Notes under the pieces: model-generated | What the model was told of the DNA's origin: nothing | The model's input: only the letters and a program-made list of their open reading frames with translations | Database searches by the model: none | Made by a program: the position numbers and the translations under genes | Part shown: positions 52,114 through 64,000 of the stretch, one piece after another | Layout: each line of letters starts with the position of its first letter | How positions within the stretch are numbered: position 1 is the first letter of the stretch | Assembly: GCF_026151205.1 (NCBI RefSeq) | Contig: NC_087082.1 | Coordinates: 2,260,001-2,324,000 of the forward strand | Length of the DNA: 64,000 nucleotides | Reading direction: 5' to 3' | From: Bolinopsis microptera | Lineage: Eukaryota > Ctenophora > Tentaculata > Lobata > Bolinopsidae

Positions 52114-52307
52114 GCTTCTGTTTACAATTCTCTTGAGGATTGCACACGCCGAGTCCCGAGACCTCAGAGTCTGTGACCCCTTTGCTTTGCTTTGTCTAGC
52201 TTATAAGGAGTCGTCAGAGCTTACCAGGAAGGACTTTCTGATTCAATGCACAGCGTTTGGTCGATGCATGCACTATTGTCGCGAAAAATTTGTAGTTCTT
52301 GGTCTGT
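52114..52307 (+). other. Candidate exon upstream of the ApeC gene
   Basis: Open throughout between a possible acceptor (AATTCAG, ending 52113) and a strong donor (GGTCT/GTAAGT). It encodes a Cys-rich run (VCDPFALLCLAYKESSELTR; CTAFGRCMHYCREK). Its donor phase would join the acceptor at 53228 in frame (CT+A, then FIAYALMTLL), but no ATG lies in it, so it would need yet another exon or be 5' UTR. Weakly supported. Confidence 0.25.
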
Positions 52308-52384
52308 AAGTTTCATAGTATCAGTTATCTTAATTTTTACAAGGAATTACTCAGCTCGGCAAGACATAATTTTTGGTACTAACA

Positions 52385-52435
52385 TTAATAATAATAATAA
52401 TAACGCTTTATTTGTATACCGCTTAGGCCGTATTA
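52385..52435 (+). repeat. AAT microsatellite followed by ACGCTTTATTTGTATACCGC
   Basis: Seven AAT units then ACGCTTTATTTGTATACCGC. A microsatellite joined to a CTTTATTTRTATAxCGC motif is a common 3'-terminal arrangement of invertebrate retroposons (from memory); no body can be delimited here. Confidence 0.4.
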
Positions 52436-52542
52436 GCGACCAAAGTCCCAAAAATGGGGTTGATACTGGCCAACAAAGCGGTGCAGATAATTATAGCTTA
52501 CTAGTCCCATTTCTAATCAAAATTCAAATATTGTTGAATTCA

Positions 52543-52602
52543 AAAAATTCATACTTGTGCTCTGGTTCTATTGTTAGAACCAGAACACAAGTATGAATTT
52601 TT
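52543..52602. repeat. Near-perfect 28-bp hairpin
   Basis: AAAAATTCATACTTGTGCTC continuing to TGGTTCTA pairs with TAGAACCAGAACACAAGTAT continuing to GAATTTTT around a TTGT loop, with one mismatch (C/T). Outer bases can extend the stem with a bulge. It could be a snap-back repeat or a small-RNA precursor. Confidence 0.8.
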
Positions 52603-53084
52603 GAAAAAAGGTTGTTTCTCCAAATATTGCAATTTTTTCTTTGCTATTTGGATTTTTGTTTGGCCGAGATGATAACGATCCTGTAAATAATTACAGGCAT
52701 TTTAACCCTGAAATTAACAATTTTTGGTCCTTTTACACATGTGTAATATTCACACTTCAAGGGAAATTTTGGTAACAAATTTATCAAAATTGGAGAGAAA
52801 AAAATCTATTCCAACTCTTAACACTTAGACTACATGGCACATAGATTACACTAGCTAACTGTGAGAAGCAATTTATTATTCTGTTAAATATTTGACTGCA
52901 AATATTTGAGGGCAAGACTTTACAAAAAGGGCATGGGTTGTCTTATCTCCGTATTAGAATTGCAGGTGCCCCCATTACCGAATGCAATATAAGTCCCAGC
53001 CCAGCCCTGCTCACTTTCAACCATTTACTAGGAATATGTATTTGCCTCAGTTAAGTCAAGAACTAATTCCAATTCCAATTTTAG

Positions 53085-53170
53085 CAAACAGTTTATTGTA
53101 CAAACAGTTTATTGTTCAAACAGTTTATTGTACAAACAGTATATTGTACAAACAGTATATTGTACAAACA
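53085..53170. repeat. 16-bp minisatellite before the ApeC gene
   Basis: Five units of AAACAGTTTATTGTAC with minor changes (ATTGTTC, GTATATTG), ending about 80 bp before the signal-peptide exon. Confidence 0.8.
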
Positions 53171-53247
53171 TCTTTCTTTTGATTATGATCCAGCTCATTT
53201 TACGTAAGTTTTAATTACTTTTTTTCAGATTTATAGCTTATGCTCTT

Positions 53248-56200
53248 ATGACACTGCTACGAGCCACTTTCTTTCTGCTATTGTTAACATTGGGGTCTTC
53301 TATAATTGGCTATTGGCCCCAGACAAAATGGCCCGAAGGAAAATTTGCACTTCCTTCAACTCGAGCTCAAGGTAACTAAATAGTGTAACATTATAATCGC
53401 TTCTTTATATCATGTTTTGTATAAAAGAAAACTAATTTATTAATACAGGGGTAAGACAAGAGTACAGCTAATAATTGAAAATTTTCAAGAATAATTCTTT
53501 AACTTACCCTGAGATCCAGATTGTGGGGATTGTAAAAGTTCAGTAGTCCTGCTATTAGCACAGTAGGCTGATATGATGTTATTTCTAAATTTGAAAGCTA
53601 ACATAAATCGCAGACCCAAGTGACAAACGGACTTTTGACGAATTTTATGAGGAAAATCCAGATCATGAGTGGACAGGTTGTTTGGCATAGTAACCTGGTG
53701 TAAAATTGTAAAAAATGTAATCACGTTGTCCTGTGTTATGATCATGATTGTTGTAGAAGTTTACATTGCAATGATTAAAACGTATTCACCCAAATTGCAG
53801 CAATTTGTGTCAAGTTATAAACTGGTCCCTGCTGGTCAGGGCCAATGTTTTTACACAGTACAGCACTTTGAAACAGCTGTTGATATCATTTATTAAACTA
53901 TTATACGTAGAGCAATTAAAATACAGATCGCCTCTTATCTATTAATATCTGCGCATTATAAGCTTTTAAACCAACTTAACTCTTAAAAATGGCCTCTCCA
54001 AAATACCACTATATACAATAACTTTGGTGAGTCATGTTTTAAAATTGATAGTATTAGTCAGCAGGAAAGGATTAATTAGAGTTACATAGCAACCTTGTTG
54101 CCGTGAAATGTACTTGATTATACTGTGAATCCTTGTGACTGACCTTAGTACACAGTGGGCAGCAAATAAAATATCCAGCATTGCTCTCCTCAAAGTTACT
54201 TCCATATATTACCTGGATTATGCAATGCCGTGTTAGATAATAAAAGTTAGAAGACTGTTTTATCATATTTGAGGCTCAAATTAATAGGTCTAGATAATGT
54301 AGATAATTTTGTTTGTTATTCAGTTAATAACTCGACAACAAATGATGATGACTGTGGACTGAATTGTAAGTATTTTGGTCTTCGGCTTTCTCCTCAATTT
54401 GAAGTCCAAATTCTTCAAGCCTCTTTACAAAAGTCACATTGATTCATTTTGATTTTTAGTCACAATAACTACTGTTTGAAGTTGTCTTCTGGAGAAATAT
54501 TTCTCTTTTTCGGCGTGCTATGATTCTTATTTCCTTACTTGACAGTTGACAATCTTAAAATCTAGGAAATCTAATATTTATATTTGTACTGCAATGTGTT
54601 CCAATTGATGAAACAAACCCGTCTTCATCCTATTGAAATGCTCAAACTATTCCACCCCAACATATTGCACCTGAAACTAACCTGAACTCCAACAAATAGA
54701 GCTCTTCATGATTCTAACTTGTATATTTTAGGTTGTCCTGAGTCGAGCGACTTCGCATTCGAGATAGGAACACGAGTGTTTGACTGTGAAGATACTAAGC
54801 CTGTCTCCGCCCACTCCGTGTCAATGCATCTGGAACTCAGGCTGGACTCTGAAAAGGATATTCATTTGTCTTTTTGCAGTAAAACTGTTACCTTAAAGGG
54901 TATGATAACCGTAATATTTCATTAATATTTCATTACACATTTCCGTTCGTTACGTGGCTATCTTTATTTGATTTGTAAAATAAATGGCATTCGCCCAATA
55001 TCAGTTTATGTTGTACATGCACATGACCAACATCAAATTCTTTCCCCCCCCCTACATGATAAAATTAAAGTATTTAATTTTGTTCAATCTTGTCCGACCA
55101 TGCAAGCAAATCTCCCTTAATATGCCCAATATTTCAGACAAAGACCTGACGGGAGGCCCATGGCCCAATGGCCAGTATTGTTTCTACCAAGTTGATGACA
55201 GCTGTCCGGATGGTTTTGAAGATGGTTGGATACTATGGCAGGACGAGAGGAACCAAAACAGGTACATTCCGCGCCGATTGGTTTGTGAGTTTTTACTGAT
55301 GTTAGGCAGGGATTTTACAGATCCACCCATCTTTTATTATCGTCAGTTTAAAATAGTTTTATCTATCAATAAATATAATAATAAGCTACTCTTATTGCTG
55401 AATATCTCAGAAACTCGTGGCGGGGTGTAATGCCTACCGGTCAGTACGATCTTCCAGCTCAAACCAAGATGAACTTCTGCTGCATAACCACCGGCGATCC
55501 AGACATTCCTGTGGAACTGCCCAGAGGCAGGAATTTCGCCCTGTTAAAATACGGAGACACTTGTCAGGTAAGAGATCCTTATTGTTATTGTCATCTGGGT
55601 ATAATTAAACAATAATATTATTGTCTTTTTTTGCTAACCTTCATGTAGCCAGACTTTTCCCTTTTCCAGACTGAGACACATGTTTTATCGTTTGTTTCAA
55701 AACCTGTTGGCCAAATAGAGGGTTCTTAGCTAATGGTTAGAGTGGTATATGCAGTGAAGCCTAAACAATCCCACTAACTGGCCTCATAGTTCTGTTGTAT
55801 TGATAACATGTACAATTGGCCCCAATAACTATCCTTCCTTACATTGTATTGCTTACCTACAACTTAGCATAGCCTGTTTGAAATCATCTTTTGTCCAATA
55901 CATCATCTATAGGTCAATGTAAAATATTCCCCTTAGAAGGGTTTAGAATGCCCAAGTAATCGATAAGAAATAACCAGCAGTAAAGCTATAATCAGGGCAC
56001 AGTACCTGAATCGCCCTTTATCAGCACTGTAAACAGTACAGCAGCCATTATCTATCGGTAAACGAACTCAGGGCAGGATGGTAGGGTGGTTCGGGATGCT
56101 ACCGATGGAGAGACATTGCAAACATCCAGCCTGAGCAGAATATATATCTCCCGTACCAGGAGAGTGTGTAGTGATGTGTACCTGTGTGTATTCGCATGTA

Positions 56201-59200
56201 TTGTTATTTGATTATGGAGGATGTATTGTGTGAGACGTTTTAGAAGTTAACCCGCGCCTGTGGGCTATTGTGAGCCGTGCAATGATTAGACCATGTGTTG
56301 ACCATGCGTTCTTTTGTCCTGTTCCCACCGGCCAGGATGTTGCCAAAAACAATAGTAGTGAAGTGGTGACTTGATTAATTTTCTGGTGAATTAATTGTTG
56401 TGGTGGCGTTGGAATCATGATTGATAATAAGAGTATTATATAGACTGAGCTGTGTGTCCTCTTTCCACGGGGATATGTTAAAATTTAAAAAGAGCACAAT
56501 GAAATTAAGCTGTGACATGTGATCTGACCAAGCACGTTTTCGTGTTTGAAGGAAACGCTGACCTGACTTTTCCTTACAAGCAAATTATTGAAGTTTTAAA
56601 ACTTCCTTACTTCCCTGTGCTGCTCTCCCCAAAAGACAACGCGTCCTGGAAGAAGAAATGTCACAAGAGTTAAGCACCTGTTGGGAGAGTCGTGTAGCTA
56701 TATAGGTGGTTGATAACTGGCGGGAGCGAGTGATGTCACGGACCCGTTACTGGGTTGTTAAAATGTTATATGATATCTGTCTGGCTCCCTTTAGTTCTGC
56801 ATTTTTATAATCTCTGTAATAAGCCCCATTCTGAAAAGGACCCTGTGTGATGTCATAGTGATTGGATGTAACCTACATTTGTGGGTTAGAGATCATTGCT
56901 GTGCACATTTCGGTACTTCAGAATATTACGACTATCTCTTAGGTGACAAAAATTATTTAGTTACATTATTATATATCCGGCTTTTGTGATTTAATGAGGC
57001 ATTGCGAATGATTTTATTCGATAGTAAGTTCAATTATTAACTCTTTTCAAATATACAGCGGATTATGTGAATTTCAAGTTGGAAATTTCAAATTTGAGAT
57101 TCGATTATTCACCGATGAATGAATCTAATCCAATTTCAACAAATTGAGCCAACAAAAATTTATCTAAATTTCCCTATATATTAGCAGTCATTTCATTTGT
57201 CGTTGACAAGTTCTCTTAGAAAAAGAGTAACCAATAAATTCTCCATTTTACCGAGTCTTCAAAATTACTCATGTTTTCTGCTGTGACTCTAGTGCTAAGA
57301 CTCAATAATAATATTAATAGTTCACAGCTCCATCAGTATTTATACTCTATAATAGTAGTTCACAGCTCCAACAACTTCTACTGAGCCTCTTAAACCTTGA
57401 GTTCAAGTGTTCTCTAATAGTCCAGCAAATCTACACAAGGGACTTAAACATGACGTGTAACTGTTTTGATAACGGACTATATCCCCCTGTAATGACCCGC
57501 ACTAACAGCGTTACAAGAGCCGTTACACTGGTCCTTCTGTTACGCCTACGCCCTACAGTCACATGTTACGCCCTACAGTCACATGTTACGCCTACAGTCA
57601 CTGTGCGACGATATAGCTCTGAGAGTTAGTAAGGCCTAAGGAGTAAGGGTATTCGTTGTGACTAGTGTGGTAACAGGTTGAGATCTTGGTATAGATAGCT
57701 TATGTTTGGCTCCACACATTCTAACTTTTTAACGCACAGAAATGAGCCGGAATTAGCCAGTGACCGGTCAGTGTGACTGATAAGCGATTGGTTGGTGAGT
57801 CATTGACTAGTCGGTAAGTATCTGCATACAACATATACATTATCATTACGCGGGCAGGAATGTAAGGACATACCATTTTACTGATTACAAGAGTAGAGAT
57901 CCCATATTTTGTGGGTTGAGAATGATTGGGATGCTAATGTCATACCTTTCATATTGAGTAATAACCACTCAGAATAATTACATATCCATTAAAATACTTC
58001 ACCTCTTTTATATAATAACGTCAAGACCTTAAATCGAAATGTCGTTATATCGACATGAGGAATAAATAAAATTAAATCATGACAGTTTAAATAACACCGC
58101 AGAAAGTGGAAGGGACGCAGGTTCGAACCGAGTATATTCTTTGGGACAACGACGAGAGAGACCTGAGTCAGCCGAAATTCGGCGGAACAATCCCACAAGA
58201 GGGGGTCACTGACCTAGGAGATGTGAAATTGGAGTTCTGTTACTACACCAAGATCTCTTATTGCGGCGACCCTGGTCAGTTGGAAATTTTAAACATTTTT
58301 TATACTAGCAATAAGTATCTTGTTTCATTCTAGAGATAAGTTTTCAATTCATGTTTTATACACAAATACATGAAAATCATGATACACAAAATCGTTACAC
58401 TGCATATTCTATTTCAAGTTTCAACCTACAATCCCTCCTAGATAATAATATATACCTTCACGAAATATAACATTATGCTGCAGAGATTTCTAATTATGTG
58501 TTATTATGCTTGTGCTTGGTAAACACTGGAACATAACGATGAATGATCACAGTCTGATCCAGTGTGCTCACTTAAAATGTGCTAAGTTGTTATCGTGTGA
58601 GTTGTGAATTGCTAAAGGTGTAGAATTAGACCTTAAAGAGGTGGTTTTAGTGGACCGTGTAGAGCTCTTTGTGGAAGAGTGATGGAAGTAGATACAACGT
58701 GTAGAGTGTGTGTGAGTGTAACTTTCCAAACATCCGGGGATGGGGGGGGGGGGGGGGGGTAGTCCAGTGATATTTTAGAGGGAAGAAGATATGTAATTAT
58801 TGGAAATTGTCCAGCTGTGTGACGCCAAATGTTTGTTTTATAACTTTTCATAATTTGTAGTTTGCACGATAATAGGTCCAAATTTGGTTATGGATTCTAA
58901 TAGTAATTTGGTTAATAGATATCCTGACTATTTAAATACATTGAGCTATTAAAAAATCCTTACTATAATAAGTAGTGGTAAAGGGATCAGAAGGGGGTTG
59001 GAGGTAAGTATGAATCGAATTATGGTCCGTCAACATGGGATCAGGGATCATAATAATATATGGTCTATCGGTCGCCGCTATCATTACAGGGTGCTCAGAT
59101 CGTTGACAAAAGTTCTAACCTTGCCCAAATGTCAACAGCTATAATCCTCCTGACTAGTGACTACTGATAATCTAATCTCCAGTAGGATGATGTAAGACGT

Positions 59201-61745
59201 GAGAATTTCATTTACAGATTCTCTCTTGGCTCTGCTTTAAAACGGTTTATGCCGGGATAAGGGGAGTAGGTAAGGTGAGCCGTTTGAAACGGGTGTTTGA
59301 TCAGCAGTTCAGTCAGATGACGTGAAGTGCAGATTACTGATTTGGTTAGGGGATAAATTTAAAGACAAGGAAGTTAAATGGTGTGTTGAAAACACAAATT
59401 TGATGATGTAAAATATGAATATGCTATTTTAAGATTATACGTTTACATAACTTGATTGGTTAAATGGTGTGTTGAAAACACACATTTGATGATGTAAAAT
59501 ATGAATATGCTATTTTAAGATTATACGTTTACATAACTTGATTGGTCGTACCTTCGTGGGGCTTAAATAGGATATCGTTTCATTAAACGCGGTGTATGGC
59601 GTTATATTATTATAAGATTAAGTTTCTCTGATATAAATAGGATGAAATATTTTTCACACGTTTGAGTAAATAAAGTTGGTTTTGTAGGGATATTGTGGGA
59701 CAATATGGGAGCATTGATATTGTGCGGAGAAAACAGTCAAGATTTGAAATGTGAGTCGCACTAGAGCCCTTAAAGCACAAATCGAAAGAATTTAGACGGA
59801 ATGAAATCTTAAGTTTCAATTCATTTGAACCATACCTTATTAATTATTAAAGCTTTGCATGGTCACAAGCTGCTCAGATATTCACCTGAGTCATTATTAT
59901 TGACGTGAACCTGGTTGCTTACTCACACACCAAATTGGAGCACACCCGAATCATGGTAAACGTGTTCCGTAACTCCTCTCCTCTCAATCTCCTCTTAATC
60001 TCCTCTTAATCTCCTCTTAATCTCCTCTTAATCTCCTCTTAATCTCCTCTTAACTCTTCCGCTTAATCCCCAAAACCAATTAGTCTAGAACCATCAATCA
60101 TACACTGTGAGCCTCGCCTTGTTACCATGACAACTACACTGGTTACCTTGACCGGCCAATCCACGTAGTTCTGGGCTACATTAACCTGGGATTAAGTACA
60201 ACTCCCTTTGTAACTTCTTGATGGATTGATGCGAATTATCTTCTAAATCATCCTCTGTAACTGGACTCGGAGTGGTATGTTCCGGGGTTAATCACACTTA
60301 GTAGAGAGCTCACAATTTCCAGCTATACTTCCAGATATACTTCCAGCTATACTTCCAGATATACTTCCAGCTATACTTCCAGCTATACTTCCAGCTATAT
60401 ACAGTATAAGTACACCCAGCTATAATCATATGTACTCCCATGTCCAATGTCCATGTGTAGTGACGACTGATTAGGGTTCTCATTTCAGACTGGGAAACTA
60501 GCTTTCTTCTCTTGCCATATTCATCTTCACACGGGCATTATGGTTGTTTGGTTTTCAAACATTGGGATTGGGGAACGTGTCTCCTTTTCCGCCTTTCTCC
60601 ATCTGTTAACGGTGATCACTGATCATCGGTAATAAAATATTATATTAATTTTCAGTTTTAGCACAATATATTATATTTAAAGCACCTCATGCATGAATAT
60701 GCAACTTACGAAGCATATCTCACCCGATATTAACTAATATGGTCTCGATTCTCGAAAACGACATTTAATTTGCATAAATACGGCTGATTATAACTCATCA
60801 TACTATTTTAATATTTAGTATGATCAGTAAAATTACTTCCTGGTTCAATGTTTAACTATTTGGTCCCTCTTGTACAGTTCGAGAATTTAGTGCTGTTATC
60901 TCTATCGTCCGATAGATATTCTAAAGGCACCGTCGGACATCAAAGCTGTTATTGAAATTTTTAAGTAGTTTAAATGGTAAACATTAAACTCCAATACAAG
61001 AGTTTATCGATTTAAGCACTAAGACTAAGTATTGGTGGCCGGACAAACGACGCACACTGTGGACCTTGCTTTACGTATAAATTATGATGGTTATCAAAGC
61101 TCACATTTCCAGACTCATAAACATTTTCAGTCACATATTTCTTGCAGACCGTTTAACAAAACGGTGGAGAAGTTTCCTTGAAAACTAATTTTAGGATTAC
61201 TTGTCATACGGCGATAAAAAATGCTCACTGTCCCTCGATAAGCGACATATGAATATTATATAATTAATGTTTGTGTAGGATTCACCTCATTATAATTACA
61301 ATTGTCCAATTAGATCTGATCTGATTAACCAGTTAACCATTAGTGTTATGTATTATAACTATTAGCCACAATTGAAACAATCGAAATTAGCGAGCAAAAG
61401 ATCCGTTTAACAACAACTAATTACCTATAATAACTATTAACCACCAAGTATTCAGTTAAATTTTACCATCAATCTTGCTTAAATACCTTTATGCACTCCG
61501 AATTTTCCATTTCATTCTGGCCATTTAAATTTGCAAATAATATACCAGTACCACTTAACTAATACCCACATTATACAACGCACATTTTGCAGGTATCCCC
61601 GAACATGGCCAGGTTGGGGGAGAAAAGTTTAACGAGGGCAGCACTTTGAACTTCTCCTGTGACGAGGGTTACAAACTGGAGGGTTACGATCGGATCACGT
61701 GTTTGAGCCGGGAACTGTGGAATGCTGAGCTGCCCTCTTGTCGAG
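53248..61745 (+). CDS. Secreted ApeC-domain protein with C-terminal Sushi module, 3' end beyond window
   Basis: Coding exons 53248-53371, 54732-54899, 55138-55261, 55411-55567, 58103-58274 and 61593-61745 join without frame breaks; an optional exon lies at 54324-54365. Residues 1-20 are a signal peptide (MTLLRATFFLLLLTLGSSII). The mature part starts YWPQTKWPEGKFALPSTRAQ then GCPE, the usual opening of apextrin C-terminal (ApeC) domains, followed by WPNGQYCFYQVDDSCPDGFE, LWQDERNQN, GVMPTGQYDLPAQ, FCCITTGDPDIPVELP and a final EFCYYTKISYC. The last exon completes a Sushi/CCP module: CGDPGIPEHG, LNFSCDEGY, ITCLSRELW, LPSCR, with the four cysteines in order. ApeC proteins bind bacterial cell-wall components or act in larval and immune secretions in other animals; function here is inferred. 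The last exon ends phase 1 at a GTGAGA donor, so more modules follow. Confidence 0.88.
54324..54365 (+). other. Candidate 42-nt cassette exon of the ApeC gene
   Basis: Bounded by TTATTCAG and GTAAGT, phase 1 at both ends, so it can be included (adding VNNSTTNDDDCGLN) or skipped without a frame change. Skipping restores the ApeC consensus GCPE; inclusion would give CCPE and add an Asp-rich, N-glycosylatable (NNST) segment. Confidence 0.5.
55568..58102. other. Large ApeC intron, no nested gene seen
   Basis: 2.5 kb. Contains a short repeat of ACGCCCTACAGTCACATGTT (three units, 57540-57600) and CTCCAGCAGT-like STR fragments at 57325-57370. No other coding evidence. Confidence 0.45.
59374..59546. 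repeat. 86-bp tandem duplication
   Basis: Two copies starting TTAAATGGTGTGTTGAAAAC at 59374 and 59460, identical but for one or two bases, so recent. Confidence 0.9.
59980..60052. repeat. 11-bp tandem repeat
   Basis: Six units of CTCCTCTTAAT, the first with a CAAT variant. Confidence 0.85.
60318..60398. repeat. 12-bp tandem repeat
   Basis: Seven units alternating TTCCAGCTATAC and TTCCAGATATAC. Confidence 0.85.
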
Positions 61746-64000
61746 GTGAGATTTGATTTTAAAATACCTTTCACCTGATGTTTAGATAGTACCTGTTATC
61801 TGTTTATTCTATTATTTCCTTTATATATCCTTCGAATAGTTTATACTTAATATTATAAATTATGAATTTGAACAGTGTTGGTTCACAAGTGAGTTGTATT
61901 TATTTGGCGGTAAACCCACTCACACAACTAACAGCTGTATCGTACAGTAAGGGCGATACAATGTGTAATCCTCAATCTTCATGTTTATCAATTATGAAAT
62001 TAACTTACCATCACCCATAATCCCGTGCCCTAAAATGTCTCTTTAATGTTGGTTCTCAGATTTCACTTTTCGTGGCACGTGCACGCGTGCAAATACTTCG
62101 CGTGCACGTGCGTGATATTTTAGTGGACAGATAGATGTGGGCATCATGCTGGTAACACTTGTTACAAAGCTAAGATAGCTCTTCTATTCGTCAGATTTCA
62201 TATTTTTGAAGAGTGGCATCCTGATCGTTAGCCACCTTCAAACAGGGTGAATGTATAATAGACAAGCTAGAAATGCGGCGTGTCACCGTCATGATGTCTA
62301 CTTTTTAGGCTAATCAGAAGTCGTTAAAACTGGAGCTAATCGATCAGGGTCATGTAAGAGAGTGGGTGACACACACACACACGGCAAATGTGATTGAATA
62401 TCACCTCTATTACACATTGTCTTGCAGTGTGCAATGTCTCCCTGTCAAAGTGCACATTGTTTTACTATTCCAACAACAACACATCAGGGCGGACTAGTGA
62501 CCCCATACAATACACCGCCCTCTCAACAATAGCTAATGTTTACTAAAACCCCGATAGCCTGTTAGCATCCGCTCTTTCACAAACCTCATTCGTTTCCACC
62601 AATCTTGAGTCCCCTCGTCAGTCTGGACAGCCAATCAGGGGCCGTTGTTTCAGTCACGTGGTTGATAAGACTAAGTTCCTGACAATGGCACCGTTAAAAT
62701 CAGGACCTAGGTCAACAAAGGACGGTAGCCATGCTTGAGGACTTTTACTGGCCCTCTGTTACACGTAATGGGGGTTTTACACCTGGTAAAAGGCTCGTGA
62801 ACTTCTGGTAGAGTACCGCAGTTAGCCCAGCACTTGTCAGAGACTCACTGTTGTGCAGTGACTCACCTCACTGACCCAGCACTGACTCGAGGTTCAAGGA
62901 GTCTGTGTTTTACTAAAACAGGCATTCCATGTATTTGAGACTGAAAGAAGACATCAACTTTATATTCGAAAACCAACGCCCATCTCTATTATAATTCGAA
63001 AGATTATTTCTACCTTCGGGATGTCACCGTCTACTAGGCTTAGTCCTCTTGGAGCATATATTATATCTGAACTTGGCCGATTTCAGTAAAAATGAAGATT
63101 CTGAGTTAAAACAAGAATTTCGCCACAGTTACACCACGCACGATCAAATTTCCCTTCAATGTAATTGTTTTACTAGTATTGCATCCCAGAGTGGTGTTTA
63201 TGTTTGGCGTACGTGATAATCGTTTTTATTATATAAGGCGTGCGAAACTTGAAAACTCTGCGCGCCGTCACAGTCAAGTGCTAGTTATATATATATATAT
63301 TGGCTTCTGAATACTTGAACATCTGTCTCGTACCGAAATATTTTAGTTCCTTGACCAGACAAATTAAATAATAGTTCAATTCGTGCGTAAACCATTTAAA
63401 TTCCCGAGAACTTAACCTAAGCTTTCGCTTTAAGGAAGTGTGAACAGCATATTTATGCCGTAAGTGCATTTAACAAAACTTGCCATATAAGACATAAGTG
63501 AAACTAAAAATAAGAAATTCGATCATTTGGACAAGTTCATTAAAAGGTATGAATAACTTGCACAATTTTAATCTGTTGGCTTTCAAATTTTGAAGTCTGG
63601 TCTATTTGATCAATACAATACTATTTTATGTTACAAAGGTACAGAGTTACATAACATTTAAATGCTGAAATATGATTAAATGCTGAAATATGATTAAAAA
63701 AATGGTGCACACGATTTTGTGAAAAATTTTTTTGGCCTAACACTAAATTTGTGACATTTGAATCATATTAGCTACATCTAGTATAGTAGTATAAGTATAC
63801 TTGAACCATATTCGTGATAACTGGCTTTCTATAATCTCTAATGATCCGAAAATAACACTTTCGACTTTTGAGCGAGCTTGCTTCGAATCTTTGACTTGTG
63901 AGTATTTAATCATTTTAGCACAAATAACGTTTCTGAATATGATATTTGGTTACTTACAAGTTACATGTCCTTTTCATCATTATGCACTACCTTTGATGTG
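61746..64000. other. ApeC gene intron or 3' flank, no confident exon
   Basis: After the Sushi exon no further Sushi-like exon was found. A weak possibility is a terminal exon from 62428 (acceptor CTTGCAG, correct phase) encoding VCNVSLSKCTLFYYSNNN to a stop near 62545. A hairpin lies at 62076-62110 and an 18-bp unit AATGCTGAAATATGATTA is duplicated at 63660-63700. Confidence 0.4.
62076..62110. repeat. Perfect 12-bp inverted repeat with CACGTG cores
   Basis: CACGTGCACGCG (62076-62087) and CGCGTGCACGTG (62099-62110) are exact reverse complements separated by 11 bp. Confidence 0.85.

Larger units (their letters stand above)
58275..61592. other. Large ApeC intron with several tandem repeats
   Basis: 3.3 kb, no nested gene seen. 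Contains a G homopolymer of about 19 (58741-58759), an 86-bp tandem duplication (59374-59546), an 11-bp CTCCTCTTAAT array (59980-60052) and a 12-bp TTCCAGCTATAC array (60318-60398). Confidence 0.5.

Noticed and set aside
62428-62545. Terminal exon of the ApeC gene
   Set aside because: Acceptor and phase fit, but the encoded stretch has no recognisable module and no polyadenylation signal follows closely; kept only as a remark.

Overview
The window is nuclear DNA from a metazoan. Genes have GT-AG introns of about 100 bp to several kb, homologues include animal-specific families (TIMP/NTR, ApeC-Sushi, reticulon), and the background is AT-rich with many decayed transposable elements. A marine invertebrate, perhaps a cnidarian, would fit (ApeC protein, LINE-type C-terminal domains common in such genomes). 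That is an inference; the species cannot be fixed from the sequence. Coordinates of multi-exon genes below are outer limits; exon coordinates are in the evidence and were read by hand, so allow about 1 bp error.

Layout. 61-5079 (+): 3' part of a seven-exon hAT-transposase-derived gene, followed by its 3' UTR, which exists twice (5090-7170) with one copy split by a retroelement fragment. 7170-15500: no confident gene; LINE remnants (8898-9360, 10774-11320), a 272-bp triplication carrying exon-like sequence, and the first of three GC-rich mosaic islands (11340-14700). 15506-27837: fatty-acid beta-oxidation locus, with HADHA (-) and HADHB (+) head to head, the small cell-cycle gene ANAPC13 (+) between them, and a TIMP-like gene (+) nested in a HADHA intron. 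27838-30480: intergenic with the second GC-rich island. 30481-45924: four minus-strand genes: PRPF4B (16 exons), an RS protein with one RanBP2 zinc finger, a reticulon and SNRPC (U1-C). Three of the four act in or are linked to pre-mRNA splicing. 45925-53200: intergenic with a SINE-like unit, a 287-bp inverted-repeat element, more LINE remnants and the third GC-rich island. 53248-61745 (+): a secreted ApeC-plus-Sushi protein whose 3' end probably lies beyond the window. 61746-64000: no confident gene.

How genes work together. HADHA and HADHB encode the two subunits of the mitochondrial trifunctional protein, and their divergent arrangement, known from vertebrates, is kept here with ANAPC13 in between. 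HADHA as read carries an apparent 1-bp frameshift in one exon. PRPF4B and SNRPC act on the spliceosome, and the RS/zinc-finger protein is probably a splicing factor too. The TIMP-like and ApeC-Sushi proteins are predicted to be secreted. The main unexplained structure is the set of three GC-rich islands built from the same short modules in different order and orientation.
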